Positions 46,988 through 56,872 are shown, numbered from the stretch's first letter. The stretch is DNA of 64,000 bases from Pedosphaera parvula Ellin514 (GCF_000172555.1 NZ_ABOX02000011.1:62001-126000), one strand, 5' to 3'. A program made the numbers and translations. Notes: a model not told the origin generated them from the sequence alone.

Positions 46988-49237
46988 CTATTTGGTCAAC
47001 GACACCGGGGGCAGGTTTGATCCTGCATTTCCGGATAATTTTTTGTCGGCAGCTCCAACAGCGTTCGTTCCCGGCTCCAAGGTTTTAACCTCTGCAGGAC
47101 GACTGTACTTCCAGGCAAAGTAACCGGCGGTTCCCAATGCAGCCAAAATCAAAATAACCAGCAGCCATTTCTGAGCTGTTTTCTTATCTGCAAACGGATC
47201 TATCAAGTCACGCTGTGCTCCCAACGGTGTGGAGGCGACCTGGGTGAGCGAACGTCCGAAAGGCACATTGATTTTCGCCCGGGCATTGACGGCCCAGCCA
47301 TTGGCATCCAGGATCGGCCCAAGGTTACGCCGACGCAGTTTCAAATAAGCCATCACCACCGAAGGCAGCGAAATAGCCAGAATGAGCGACAGAAAGGCCA
47401 AAGGTATTTGCCACCATGGAAGACCAAAAATTGTGCCAAAAATTCCGCCCAACGCGCCGAATATGCCAGTCAACACAATGCTTACCGCCGCCAGTGTTCC
47501 TGCATCAATTTTTTGCGCCGCTGGCAAAGTCGCTGGTTTTGCAATCTCAACCGGTTTAGGCTTGTCCACCTCAACCGTCTGTTGCGCAATTTTCGAAAGC
47601 TCGGCATTCACCGCCGCATCTGCAGTTGCCGCACGCTTGGCCACCTGCTCCTCAATCAATCGCACGAGCTTTTTGTAGGGTGCCCAGAATGCCTGGCGAA
47701 TGCTGATCGGATTATCAATGATCTTGGTAATGGTCGCATCCCAATCATTGCCTTTGCGATCATAAAAAATTCCATTGCGCCCCACCATCAGGTTGTCCGA
47801 ATCCCCATCCGTAAACGCAGCGACAATCTGTTTCTTCTCGCCCGTCGCCTTGCGCACGAGATCACAGTAAGCGAGATACGTGCCGGCCAATCCCGCCATC
47901 AATGCGTGTTTGCCAGGATCTTCCACTGTCAGGCAAAGATCGCAACTGCGCTGATCCAAATAAAGTCTGCCTGCCTGAAAAACCGCCCGCTCATTCCGGT
48001 GATAAAAATCTCGGAATGATACAAAGTTGTTCAAGAGTTTGAACAAATCGCGATGATAGCGCACCAGCTTGTCCACAGCGGCAATGGCATTGGACTCCGG
48101 TTCAAGCGCCTTGTCCTTTGCTATCAATGCAGAAATATCCTCTTTACCCTTCGTTCCAAGAATTTGTCGCACACGCTTCAACCCAAGCTTCTCGACACCA
48201 ACCCCAGCCTTGGTACTGAACCAGGTTTCATAGGCGGCCAGTTTTCCGGTAATCACCGCCCAGTCCGCTTCAGTGATGGAGGTCTGATCTCCAATGATGG
48301 GCTTGACGGCATCCGATTGAAATTTGCCCAGCAGAGTCGCCCACGCTGGATTCACCGCTTCACTCAAGGCCAGAGGCTTGCCTGCCTCGATACGAGCCAA
48401 CGGAAAGTTGGCAACCTCGGAAGCCGTGATGGTCAGGTCCTTCGCTGCGATCGCGAGATATTCCTTTTCCTCACGATTCAATGCTGCAATCGCGCGAGCG
48501 TCGAAAGCCGCAAGCCGGCAACGAGCAAAATAATCATCCACCTTCACTTTTACCACTCTCATCGCCGCTGCAGCGGCCGTGGTGGCCTCCCCAAGCGATG
48601 CGATCGCCGGTTCGGTTTCCGAGACCTGCCACCAATCAGAATAAGCCTGCGCTTCCGCAAAAAACTGGTCCACTTTCACCTGGTTCACACCGGGCTTGCC
48701 ACTGCGATCGTTTTCCGCTCCGAAACAAGTGATGATGTCACTAATGACTCCTTTGACAATCGGATCCTCAGCGGCATCAGCCGGAATGATTCCATCCCCA
48801 TTGAATTGTGTTTGAGCGAAGATTTTTACGGTGTCGGCCGTATCTTCGACGGTAATCCCCTCACTCTCTTTCTTCCCAAGGTTCGTGAGAATCTGTTTCG
48901 CCGAAGAGAGCAACTGGCTGCCTTCCAGGTTGGCATCGTTGATGGCATTCAAAGGAAGTGATGCCGAAGCACTTAACAAATCACCCGGGTTCTTAAGCAG
49001 AGAACAGGTCCACTTGACCGCCGCGATGATTTCCGGGACCCGAATGCGCCCGTCTTTGTCCGTATCTATCAATGTCAGCGTCTTGGAATCAAACTCCAGC
49101 CCCTGCGTCGGACAGGCCAATGCCACCCACAGCTTCTGATCCAACTTGTCCAGCGCCGTAAGATCAGCCCCGGTATCCAGGCGAACCTGATCAAATCCAC
49201 CGGCACGAAAAAATTTCCAATCGTAGTTGTTTTCCAT
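46988..49237 (-). CDS. Large membrane protein of unknown function with EF-hand-like motif
   Basis: 749 residues from ATG at 49237 (MENNYDWKFFRAGGFDQV); a longer start at 49264 is less likely. DTDKDGRIRVPEI (about 57-69) looks like an EF-hand calcium loop. The middle is mostly helical and has a Cys pair in DQRSCDLCLTVEDPGKHAL. Three membrane segments lie near the C-terminus (about 590-625 and 700-720), with a Pro/Ala/Lys-rich linker before them. I know of similar unnamed proteins but of no function. It is monocistronic. Confidence 0.75.
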   Translation of the reverse strand: MENNYDWKFFRAGGFDQVRLDTGADLTALDKLDQKLWVALACPTQGLEFDSKTLTLIDTDKDGRIRVPEIIAAVKWTCSLLKNPGDLLSASASLPLNAINDANLEGSQLLSSAKQILTNLGKKESEGITVEDTADTVKIFAQTQFNGDGIIPADAAEDPIVKGVISDIITCFGAENDRSGKPGVNQVKVDQFFAEAQAYSDWWQVSETEPAIASLGEATTAAAAAMRVVKVKVDDYFARCRLAAFDARAIAALNREEKEYLAIAAKDLTITASEVANFPLARIEAGKPLALSEAVNPAWATLLGKFQSDAVKPIIGDQTSITEADWAVITGKLAAYETWFSTKAGVGVEKLGLKRVRQILGTKGKEDISALIAKDKALEPESNAIAAVDKLVRYHRDLFKLLNNFVSFRDFYHRNERAVFQAGRLYLDQRSCDLCLTVEDPGKHALMAGLAGTYLAYCDLVRKATGEKKQIVAAFTDGDSDNLMVGRNGIFYDRKGNDWDATITKIIDNPISIRQAFWAPYKKLVRLIEEQVAKRAATADAAVNAELSKIAQQTVEVDKPKPVEIAKPATLPAAQKIDAGTLAAVSIVLTGIFGALGGIFGTIFGLPWWQIPLAFLSLILAISLPSVVMAYLKLRRRNLGPILDANGWAVNARAKINVPFGRSLTQVASTPLGAQRDLIDPFADKKTAQKWLLVILILAALGTAGYFAWKYSRPAEVKTLEPGTNAVGAADKKLSGNAGSNLPPVSLTK

Positions 49238-49264
49238 ACGCAATCTGTTGCTCACGAACGCCAA

Positions 49265-49814
49265 TAATTGACCCCAGTTAAGCCCGCCATTATCTCACGG
49301 GTCAATTCTGGAGCCAAACGAAAAATATTTTGCAATTGCTTTTATGCTGGATGGCACCACAACTGAGTCACATCAGCCTAATAAATACTGACTTTGTCAA
49401 GATTTAACCTCATTGTATTTGCACTTATTTAGACACCCACCCAAACTAGACCAACTTTTAAAACAACCGCTATTTTTGGCTATAGGCCATGCAGAAATTC
49501 GTGAACCAAAACCGGCGAGCGACGCAATCCTGGTGTTCAGATGGAAAAACGAACAGGACCACAGAACCCAGAAATGGAGTCGAAAAGGCTTTTGGCCACT
49601 TCCATTCGTGACAATTACTGTTCATTCGTGGTTGCCCCACCAACGCTCCTACAACCCACTTGCCATGATCATCTCCACAAGTATAGTCATATTCGGCTGG
49701 AAGAGAGCCACCGGATCCGCGGAAAGGGTTTAACCCGACTTCATAACAACAAAAAACCATTGCACGTTAATCACGCTGCTTGTTTGCGGATCCAAGCCAA
49801 CCGAGAAACGAACT
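49265..49814. other. Gene-free stretch, 550 bp
   Basis: Frames of about 100 codons exist on both strands but none resembles a protein. CATTCGTG occurs twice near 49602-49630. Otherwise no structure was found. Confidence 0.45.
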
Positions 49815-50880
49815 ATGAAAACGACTCTTCCGGCTCGCCCAAATCTTGACCACCTCCGGCGCCAGGCCAAGGCGCTCCTTTCAGCACTTGAAAGCCGCGA
49901 AAAAGAAGCTGTTGTAACCATATTGAAACATCTGCCCGCGGCCAAAGGGATGACCGAAGCAAAAGTCATGGAAACACGTTTCCTGCTGGCGGATGCGCAA
50001 TCAGCAATTGCGCGTCAAAATGGATTCGCCGGATGGCCCCACCTCGCCCGGCATGTGGATCAGCTTCGCTCTCTGGAAGGAACCTGGTCCTTCTGCCGGC
50101 TTGAAATAGACGGCATCGTCATGCCCACCGGCGTTTCAGAGGCTTCCCGTATTCTCATAGATGGAGACCGATTTAGGACAGAATCTCCCGAGGCCACTTA
50201 CGAAAGGCATTTTCAACATCAATGTCGAGGCTAATCCCCATGAAATTGATATTGAGTTCGTCGAAGGACCCGAAGCCGGAAACACAAACTTTGGTATCTT
50301 CCGTCTGGAAAAAGACAGTCTTGAAATCTGCCTCGACCTCAACGGAAATCCGCGACCGAAGGCTTTTTCAACCTCCCCGGGCAGCGGTCATGCATATGAA
50401 TTCTTGAGAAGGAGTTCCAATGCGCGTCCTGAAGATGTCCAAGGCGGCACCGCGCCACCAGCCAAAGCTCATTCATTTGCCGCGAACATCGCCGAATTTG
50501 CATTCGTTGATTCCCCCATGCTAAACCGCCTACAGGGAACATGGACCGCCGTTAAAATTGTTCGCGACGGCCAGGAATTGCCCGCGATGATGCTTCGCGC
50601 CGGCCTTCGCGTCGCCACCAAAAACGAGATCAGAATTTCCTTCGGTGGCCAGACGATGATTCACGCATTAGTCAGACTCGATGAATCCACGAACCCCGTT
50701 CAAGTGGACTACCTGAACATCGGTGGCGCCTGCAACGGAACCGTTCAACATGGCCTTTTAAAATGGGTTGGCAACGAACCCTGCTTTTGCATGGCCGCCC
50801 CCGGCCAGTCCCGCCCTTACGATTTCACCTGCACCCGCGGCAGCGAACGCACACTCAGCCAATGGCGCCTGAAAAAGTAG
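49815..50880 (+). CDS. TIGR03067-type two-domain protein, interrupted by a frameshift
   Basis: The first part (49815-50234) starts RPNLDHLRRQAKALLSALES with GFAGWPHLARHV, a common N-terminal module, then LEGTWSFCRLEIDGIVMP, the start of a TIGR03067 domain. The frame breaks at about 50203: dropping one A from GAAAGGC gives the expected TYE-GIFNINV join, and the second half (up to 50880) continues the domain and adds a second one (LQGTWTAVKIVRDGQELP). The repaired protein has 354 residues. Function of the domain is unknown. Either a real mutation, a sequencing error, or +1 frameshifting. Confidence 0.75.
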
Positions 50881-50941
50881 GAGCCACCCCAAAAACACCC
50901 ATTTGACCAAACCCCTTTTTTTCCTCACTCTGTAGCTAGAT

Positions 50942-52021
50942 ATGGCAAATACGTTTGGTCAGTTGTTTCGAATCACAACCTGGGGCGAATCTCACGGTGG
51001 CGGGGTCGGTGTTGTTGTCGATGGTTGTCCGCCGAAATTAAAACTCACCGAAGCTGATATCCAACCTGACCTCGATCGCCGCCGTCCTGGCCAGTCGAAA
51101 ATCGTCACTCCTCGCAAAGAGTCGGACACCGTCCAAATCCTCTCTGGAACTTTCGAAGGTCAGACACTCGGCACTCCCATCAGCATGTGGGTGAAGAACG
51201 AAGACATCCGCCCCGAGGCTTACTCCGAGATGGCGACCAAGTTCCGCCCATCCCATGCCGACTACACCTACATCGCCAAATACGGCATTCGCAATTGGCA
51301 AGGCGGCGGTCGAACCAGCGCCCGCGAAACCATCGGCCGCGTCGCCGCCGGTGCCATCGCCAAAAAGATTTTACGCGAACGCTTCGGTGTCGAAGTGCTC
51401 TCCTATGTGAAGCAAGTGCAGCGCATTGAAGCCGAAGTGGATTATCAAACCGTAAAGGTGAAGGATATCGAATCCAACATCGTCCGCTGCCCCGACGCTA
51501 AAGCAGCTGACAAAATGATTCGCCTGATCGAGAAGATGCGCAAAGCCGGTGACAGCGTCGGCGGCATCGTCGAAGGTGTGGCTCGTAACGTCCCCGCTGG
51601 CTGGGGCGAACCCGTGTTCGACCGACTCGAAGCCGACCTCGCCAAAGCCATGCTCAGCCTGCCCGCCTCCAAAGGCTTCGACATCGGCTCCGGTTTCGAC
51701 AGCATTTTACTCACCGGCACACAGCACAACGACCTCTTCCGCATGAAAGGCGGCAAGGTGCGCACACTGACCAACCGTTCCGGCGGCATCCAAGGCGGCA
51801 TCTCCAACGGCGAATCCATTTACTTCCGCGTCGCCTTCAAACCCGTCGCCACCGTCATGCACGAGCAGGACACCGTCGATTCCCAATATCGCAACACCAC
51901 CCTCAAAGGCCGCGGCCGCCACGACCCCTGCGTCCTGCCCCGCGCCGTCCCCATGGTCGAAGCCATGACCGCCCTCGTCCTCGTCGACCATGCACTCCGC
52001 CAAAAAGCCCAATGCGGATAA
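50942..52021 (+). CDS. aroC: Chorismate synthase
   Basis: 359 residues, standard length. It makes chorismate from EPSP with reduced FMN, the last step of the shikimate pathway. Signature segments: [19 protein letters not shown] (about 13-31), [11 protein letters not shown], and the [20 protein letters not shown] loop. The catalytic HD-type segments are kept (HEQDTVD near 311). aroE lies 4 kb away on the other strand; the two are not in one operon. Confidence 0.97.
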   Translation: MANTFGQLFRITTWGESHGGGVGVVVDGCPPKLKLTEADIQPDLDRRRPGQSKIVTPRKESDTVQILSGTFEGQTLGTPISMWVKNEDIRPEAYSEMATKFRPSHADYTYIAKYGIRNWQGGGRTSARETIGRVAAGAIAKKILRERFGVEVLSYVKQVQRIEAEVDYQTVKVKDIESNIVRCPDAKAADKMIRLIEKMRKAGDSVGGIVEGVARNVPAGWGEPVFDRLEADLAKAMLSLPASKGFDIGSGFDSILLTGTQHNDLFRMKGGKVRTLTNRSGGIQGGISNGESIYFRVAFKPVATVMHEQDTVDSQYRNTTLKGRGRHDPCVLPRAVPMVEAMTALVLVDHALRQKAQCG

Positions 52022-52105
52022 GGCTCACTGAGTGACATTCGGAAGTTGTTGGTAAATCGGACCGAGAGAAATATCGCACAGCGACAACATGACCATCGAG
52101 AGCAT

Positions 52106-52279
52106 ATGACGCTTCCATTCCTTGGTATTGTGAGTTTGGTCGAGGTCGGTATCTATTCGATCATTGCTTTTATATTCTTTGCCATACTTGGAGCGCTGAT
52201 TGTCGCTACGCTTGCCTGGTGCTTTCTTGTTATTTTTCGTGAGATTAGGAAAATCCGACGTCGCAAGCACGGTCGCTGA
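52106..52279 (+). CDS. Small membrane protein
   Basis: 57 residues from ATG at 52106 (the frame is open to 52046). One long hydrophobic stretch (about 8-40, IYSIIAFIFFAILGALIVA inside it) is followed by the basic tail REIRKIRRRKHGR, so the C-terminus is probably cytoplasmic. Function unknown. A copy of the local intergenic repeat starts 28 bp after the stop. Confidence 0.5.
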   Translation: MTLPFLGIVSLVEVGIYSIIAFIFFAILGALIVATLAWCFLVIFREIRKIRRRKHGR

Positions 52280-52306
52280 GTTTAGCGCCAAAGCCACACC
52301 GACCAT

Positions 52307-52412
52307 CTCCTAAGGCCCGTATGGGCCGGCCGGTTTATAGTTTCTATCGCAAATAAATCCCCGCTTCGGCCCACGATTGCAGACAACTCACACAACGCAT
52401 CCGAAGCGGAAC
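52307..52412. repeat. Intergenic repeat, copy A
   Basis: Begins CTCCTAAGGCCCG, then GTTTATAGT, then a conserved block (52349-52412) with CCGCTTCGG and the matching CCGAAGCGG, which can form a 9-bp stem around a loop of about 31 bases. Lies between the 57-residue protein and the YcxB-like gene. Copies B and C are at 53482 and 54258. Confidence 0.75.
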
Positions 52413-52529
52413 ATACGACCACAATCCTCCGCACATCCACATTTGCTTATCGCGATTTTACTCCGCACAAATCACCTCCCATTGGACTGGTAATTGAGAC
52501 ATCCCTTCGCATATAAATCGTCAACCTGA

Positions 52530-53078
52530 ATGACACCTCCACCCATACCGCCGATCATTAATGCCTCGCAACGCATGTCACTCAAGTATTCCCTCACTCG
52601 CTGGGACATTCTGCGCTGGCACATTTATGTTCTCCTGAGTAACCGCATACTCATGGCTCTCTTCCTTGTTACCAGCCTCTTTCTCGTCTGGAGCGACTTG
52701 CGCAGGCCTGAACTTGCTGCTCGCACGGTCGGTTTCAAAATTTTCTATGTCATCTTTTTCACGCTCATCATGTTTTGCATTATCGGTTCGATCACCATGG
52801 TGATGCTGGCTTGCGTCGTCATGTTCAAAAAATTTCGCGGGTCTCTGTGCGATCACGAATTGGAGATCAAGGACGAGGGACTGGTTGAACGTACCGATGT
52901 AAACGAGACCTTACATCGCTGGTCAGGCTTTCATAAGATCGTCCGCACGGGCCGATATCTCTACATCTACGTTACTGATAACAACGTTCGCATCGTTCCC
53001 CGACGTTACTTCTCGTCAGAGCAACAAGAACGGGCATTTCGAGAAACCCTTGAAAGCCACATGCGTTCGGCAAAATGA
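52530..53078 (+). CDS. YcxB-like membrane protein
   Basis: 182 residues. Two membrane segments (about 38-58 and 70-98) are followed by a soluble domain with the YcxB pattern: ELEIKDEGLVERTDVNETLH, W..FHKIVRTGRYLYIYV, and RIVPRRYFSSEQQ. Function of the family unknown. ATG at 52575 (MSLKYSLTRWD) is an alternative start. Intergenic repeat copy A ends 117 bp upstream. Confidence 0.75.
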   Translation: MTPPPIPPIINASQRMSLKYSLTRWDILRWHIYVLLSNRILMALFLVTSLFLVWSDLRRPELAARTVGFKIFYVIFFTLIMFCIIGSITMVMLACVVMFKKFRGSLCDHELEIKDEGLVERTDVNETLHRWSGFHKIVRTGRYLYIYVTDNNVRIVPRRYFSSEQQERAFRETLESHMRSAK

Positions 53079-53140
53079 GCGCGTCGCAAGCTCTGAGATA
53101 ATGTGAATCCAATACTGAAAAACCTTCACCGTTGCCGCAT

Positions 53141-53404
53141 ATGAACAGCCAATCAACAAACACTGTCTTCGTTGTTCAACATCTGCATAGCCTTCTAGGA
53201 GGAAATGAAGACATCAAATTGATTGGTATCTATCGCTCAGCTAAATCCGCGCAAGCAGCCGTTGAACGCCTGAAGATTCAACCCGGATTTCGTGATTACC
53301 CGCGTCTCATCAACCCGGATATTGATGAGGACGAACAAGGCTTTTACATTGATGAGTATACTCTGGACTCAGACCATTGGCCTCTTGGCTTCGTCACGAT
53401 ATAA
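53141..53404 (+). CDS. DUF7336-like small protein
   Basis: 87 residues from ATG at 53141 (an in-frame TTG at 53132 also exists). The pattern VFVVQHLHSLLG, EDIKLIGIYRSAKSAQAAVERL, QPGFRDYP and EYTLDSDHWPLGFVTI fits a small family that I recall as DUF7336; function unknown. Soluble, with no signal. Confidence 0.7.
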   Translation: MNSQSTNTVFVVQHLHSLLGGNEDIKLIGIYRSAKSAQAAVERLKIQPGFRDYPRLINPDIDEDEQGFYIDEYTLDSDHWPLGFVTI

Positions 53405-53481
53405 TGTGAACAAAATTCTCAAAGACCTTCATCCTTGTGAGTTGATGACTTCACCAATCCCGCTTTAGACAAACCAACGAC

Positions 53482-53587
53482 CTCCTAAGGCCCGGGGGAC
53501 CGGCCTGTTTATAGTATCAGTTGCAAAAAATTTCCCGCTTCGGCCTACGACTCCAAACAACTCAACCCACGCAACCCGAAGCGGAAC
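53482..53587. repeat. Intergenic repeat, copy B
   Basis: Begins CCTCCTAAGGCCCG, then GTTTATAGTAT, then the conserved block 53523-53587 with CCGCTTCGG and CCGAAGCGG, as in copy A. Starts 77 bp after the DUF7336-like gene and ends 190 bp before the ABM-like gene. Confidence 0.75.
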
Positions 53588-53777
53588 CAATCAATGCAAC
53601 AAAAAAGTCAGGCGCAGGAGCTAGAAAGGCAAATGCTTCCATCCGGATCAGTCCATCAACAACCAACCAAAAATCTTGCTGCTTGTGGGATATAAGTGAT
53701 CCGCACAAGAACGCACTTGCGTTTCCAATGAAAGGCCTAAATTTACTTAAGTTGGTTATCAACCAAAGGAGGTAATT

Positions 53778-54080
53778 ATGTTTGCAAGCATCAGACGTTA
53801 CAAAGCCACTGCTCCGGCCGAAGCCGCCCAACTCGTCCGCGAGGGGCTGCTGCCTTTTATGGGTGAGATTGAAGGGTTTGAAGGATATTACTGCCTGGAC
53901 TTTGGCAACGGGGAGATGGCATCCGTCAGCTTGTATGATACACGAGCAGGTGCGGAGCAATCCAATCAACTCGCCAAGGAATGGGGGTCCAAGCACACTG
54001 TCTCACTGGTCACCGAAAAAGCTGCGCCCCAGGTCGGCGAAGTCGTCGCCCACAGATTGGCCCCACACGCCATCGCCTGA
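53778..54080 (+). CDS. ABM-like dimeric alpha/beta-barrel protein
   Basis: 100 residues. The start is set by a strong ribosome site AAAGGAGGT (53765-53773), five bases before the ATG; an overlapping frame from 53782 has no such site. FASIRRYKATAP, EIEGFEGYYCLDFG, and MASVSLYDTRAGAEQSNQLAKEW follow the pattern of the antibiotic-biosynthesis-monooxygenase-like fold. Members range from monooxygenases to heme-degrading or non-catalytic proteins. Confidence 0.75.
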   Translation: MFASIRRYKATAPAEAAQLVREGLLPFMGEIEGFEGYYCLDFGNGEMASVSLYDTRAGAEQSNQLAKEWGSKHTVSLVTEKAAPQVGEVVAHRLAPHAIA

Positions 54081-54162
54081 AATCAAAACAACCGACAACA
54101 CTCCGGCAAAAATAACTTGAGTCCAGGCTAACTCGAAAAAAAATGCTGCCGAATCCAAAACT

Positions 54163-54194
54163 GACCCGGTTTCACCCCACCGGGCCATTTTTTT
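54163..54194 (+). terminator. Terminator of the ABM-like gene
   Basis: CCCGGT (54165-54170) pairs with ACCGGG (54179-54184), followed by CCA and seven T residues. Confidence 0.75.
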
Positions 54195-54257
54195 AAGGCC
54201 CAACGTGCCGCACTCATCTCAGCCCAGACCATCGGTCTTGAAATCTGGGAACCGTCC

Positions 54258-54323
54258 CACAAAATTCCCGGCGGTTCCGCCCACGATATTAACAGCATCA
54301 CTTACACGCATCCGAAGTGGAAC
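54258..54323. repeat. Intergenic repeat, copy C (diverged)
   Basis: Shares CACAAAATTCCC, CCGCCCACGAT, AACA..TCA and ACACGCATCCGAAG.GGAAC in the same order as copies A and B. The upstream TTTATAG part is replaced by other sequence, although AAGGCCC occurs at 54195. The 9-bp stem of A and B is not kept here. Ends 90 bp before the small lipoprotein gene. Confidence 0.6.
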
Positions 54324-54413
54324 TCACCCAACCGCAAATGCCCATCAGGCATTCGCCCTATTGCTTCAATTCCACTCAGGGCTGATTTTTCATCAACAAG
54401 GAGGTACAAAAAA

Positions 54414-54632
54414 ATGAAAATTACCGCAATAATGATGTTGCTCGCATTTGGGATATTGGGCTGCAAATCCTCACATTCCGGCGCTCCGCCTTCTGGCTCT
54501 GAAACCACCAGCGGAATGGGTGCAAGTTCAACTGCAACTACTACAACTGAAACGTCAGGCTCAACCAGTGCTGGCACTAATGGTGTGGTCATTGAACCCC
54601 CGGGCAAGCAATTTCACTTCGGACCCTACTAA
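54414..54632 (+). CDS. Small Ser/Thr-rich lipoprotein
   Basis: 72 residues. A signal peptide ends in the lipobox GILGC (Cys17). The mature part is low-complexity (Ser, Thr, Gly), then ends GVVIEPPGKQFHFGPY. The start is supported by AAGGAGGT (54398-54405), eight bases upstream. An overlapping frame at 54448 is a shadow. Function unknown. Confidence 0.75.
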   Translation: MKITAIMMLLAFGILGCKSSHSGAPPSGSETTSGMGASSTATTTTETSGSTSAGTNGVVIEPPGKQFHFGPY

Positions 54633-54680
54633 TCGCTAAATCGATCATGTGATTTTAACTCTGTGTGTGGCGTTAATTCA

Positions 54681-54713
54681 AAGACCAGTTTCAAAATGGA
54701 ACTGGTCTTTTTT
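54681..54713 (+). terminator. Terminator of the small lipoprotein gene
   Basis: AAGACCAGTT (54681-54690) pairs with AACTGGTCTT (54700-54709), followed by a T-run to 54713. Confidence 0.85.
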
Positions 54714-54840
54714 GGTCGCTCGCTATCCGATCCTTGGCGTCGCACCCCACCACCTGCAATAGGGCGTGCTAAATCGCACACACTCGCGTAGGCGGCTTTA
54801 CATCACCCCATTCCAACTCCCTTGAGACGGTCCGCAAAGT

Positions 54841-55959
54841 TTAATGCAAATACCGCGCCACCCACCATTGCACAAAGTGCATTCCGCCGAACAACCAGAT
54901 GGCGGCTGCCAGTGCAATGTATGGCCCGTACGGTAATCTGCTCGACCACGCCTGCTTTTTGAAGGCAATTAATGAAACTCCGACGATCGAGCCAAGAATC
55001 GAGCTGACCACCAGTGAAAAAATAACTGCCTGCCATCCCAGGAACGCGCCGATGGCAGCCATGAACTTCACGTCTCCAAGTCCCATCGCTTCGCGTGGCA
55101 GCACGACTTCGTTGGTCACCACCTCCAGGTACGGAACGTCATTTGTCGCCAGTACATCCTCACCAATCTGCAACTTTACAGGGGTCAGCCGCACATTGAC
55201 GTCACGATAACAACGATCAGTCAGCTCGACCTTCGCCGCCACAAGTTTGATAACGTCGGAATCCCGGTAAAATAGATCTTCGTAGAGCAACTCCTGCCCC
55301 GGAAGTATGATCGAAGTCTCTGTGAATAAAATTTTCGTGTCTGCCTGCAGCTCCAGTTTTTGCCGGCCAAAGGCCAGTTTTCCCAGGCGAAGAATGCCAT
55401 AGATAAGACCGCCGCCGACCAGAGCTCCCACGAAGCTTTGCTTCATCGAATCAGGAATGCTTTTGGTGTGATGCATGGCAGGCACAATAAAGGAGCAAAA
55501 GATACCCACTGCAATTCCACCAATCGTAATCTCATCGGGAATAATAAAATGTTCGAAGTCGATGAAGGTGGCTGCGATCAGTCCGGCGAGAAAGAGGCAG
55601 TACACCAATGCCAGCATGGCGGATTGTGAGCCGTAAAACAGCCAGCAACTGAGAAAGACCAACCCGGTCAGTAACTCAACCAGGAAATAGCGAATAGAGA
55701 TCGGCGCGCCACAATTGGCACATTTTCCACTCAGGTAAAGCCACGTAACCAACGGAATGTTGAGAAACCACGGAATGGAATATTTGCAGTGGGGGCAATG
55801 AGACGGAGGCCTTACAATGCTTTCACCGATTGGCATCCTATGAATGCAAACATTCAGAAAACTCCCCACCATGCTTCCGAAAACAAAGAAGACCACCGAC
55901 CAGAAATGAAATGGCACAGCAACCCAATTCCGTGAATCGAAAATGGCGTTAATTCCCAT
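54841..55959 (-). CDS. Prepilin peptidase (type IV leader peptidase)
   Basis: 372 residues with about eight membrane segments. The N-terminal part has GSFLNVCIHRMP and a zinc-type four-Cys loop (CPHC ... CANCGAPIS). The aspartic-protease residues are Asp in FIDFEHFIIPDE and the GLGD motif in AMGLGDVKFMAAIG. A soluble insert of about 90 residues (about 200-290) splits the catalytic half just before GLGD; this is longer than in GspO/PilD. It overlaps aroE by 11 bp. It can process the pilin at 18843-19226. Confidence 0.9.
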   Translation of the reverse strand: MGINAIFDSRNWVAVPFHFWSVVFFVFGSMVGSFLNVCIHRMPIGESIVRPPSHCPHCKYSIPWFLNIPLVTWLYLSGKCANCGAPISIRYFLVELLTGLVFLSCWLFYGSQSAMLALVYCLFLAGLIAATFIDFEHFIIPDEITIGGIAVGIFCSFIVPAMHHTKSIPDSMKQSFVGALVGGGLIYGILRLGKLAFGRQKLELQADTKILFTETSIILPGQELLYEDLFYRDSDVIKLVAAKVELTDRCYRDVNVRLTPVKLQIGEDVLATNDVPYLEVVTNEVVLPREAMGLGDVKFMAAIGAFLGWQAVIFSLVVSSILGSIVGVSLIAFKKQAWSSRLPYGPYIALAAAIWLFGGMHFVQWWVARYLH

Positions 55960-56872
55960 AAATATTTTTGACTAATGCCGCACGCATAACCTCGACCGGC
56001 GCCTTCTGACCCGTCCAAATTTCCAAAGCCTTCGCCCCCTGATAAAGTAGCATTCCCAATCCATTCGCCACGCGACATCCGGCTTCTTTCGCTGCTTTAA
56101 GAAATGGCGTTTCCGCCGGACGATAAATCATGTCATACGCCGCGGAGGCATTTCTGAGTGAAAATTTCTTTTCATCAAGCGGTGAAGCATCGCCCGGTCT
56201 CAGCCCCAGGGAAGTGGCGTTCAAAACAAGATCAATGCTCCCCGCTGGATAACCAACTGCAACTCTGATTTGCGGGAAAAGCCTTTTGATTTCAGCAGCA
56301 ATGATTTCGGCTTTGCTGCTGGTGCGATTCACGAGGTATAACTCAGCGACCTTTTCCGCAGCCAGTTTCAGCGCAGCCACCCGCCCTGCTCCGCCAGCTC
56401 CGAGTAGTAAGACTTTTGCACCCGCCAGATTCATCCCCAGATCTTCCCGCAAAGAACGGGTGATCGCATCGGCATCCGTATTGAATCCCCGGGTCCGTAT
56501 CTTCTCTGGAATCGAATCCCCAAAATGCACCAATGGCTTCCATTGACCATCCAAGTCCTGCGCTTCAAAGCGAATCGTATTCACTGCTCCCCAGATGCGC
56601 GCGGACTCATCCAGCACATCCACCATCTCCATGGCCAGCAGCTTATGCGGGACTGTAAGATTCAGTCCCATATACTTCATGGCCTTCGCCCCCTGGATTG
56701 CGTCTCGTAAATGATCCGGATGCACTTCATGAGCGATATAACACCAGTTGAGCCCCAATGTTGCGATTCCTGCATTTTGCATCGCCGGCGATGCCGAGTG
56801 CTTGATGGGATGCCCCAGCACCGCGCAAAAGCGCGTGGCAGCGTTGATTGGTTGTTTCAAAACTTCCAACAC
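55949..56872 (-). CDS. aroE: Shikimate dehydrogenase
   Basis: 307 residues. It reduces 3-dehydroshikimate to shikimate with NADPH. The substrate-binding motif is GHPIKHSASPAMQNA (SxS type), NLTVPHK carries the catalytic Lys, GAVNTI is present, and LLLGAGGAGRVAALKLA with NRT starts the NADP domain. About 25 residues longer than the E. coli enzyme, mainly around 105-130. First gene of a pair with prepilin peptidase. Confidence 0.95.
   Translation of the reverse strand: MLEVLKQPINAATRFCAVLGHPIKHSASPAMQNAGIATLGLNWCYIAHEVHPDHLRDAIQGAKAMKYMGLNLTVPHKLLAMEMVDVLDESARIWGAVNTIRFEAQDLDGQWKPLVHFGDSIPEKIRTRGFNTDADAITRSLREDLGMNLAGAKVLLLGAGGAGRVAALKLAAEKVAELYLVNRTSSKAEIIAAEIKRLFPQIRVAVGYPAGSIDLVLNATSLGLRPGDASPLDEKKFSLRNASAAYDMIYRPAETPFLKAAKEAGCRVANGLGMLLYQGAKALEIWTGQKAPVEVMRAALVKNIYGN

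Noticed and set aside
49413-49760. Frames of about 100 codons on both strands in the gap before the TIGR03067 gene
   Set aside because: No signal peptide, motif or ribosome site, and an unusual residue mix.
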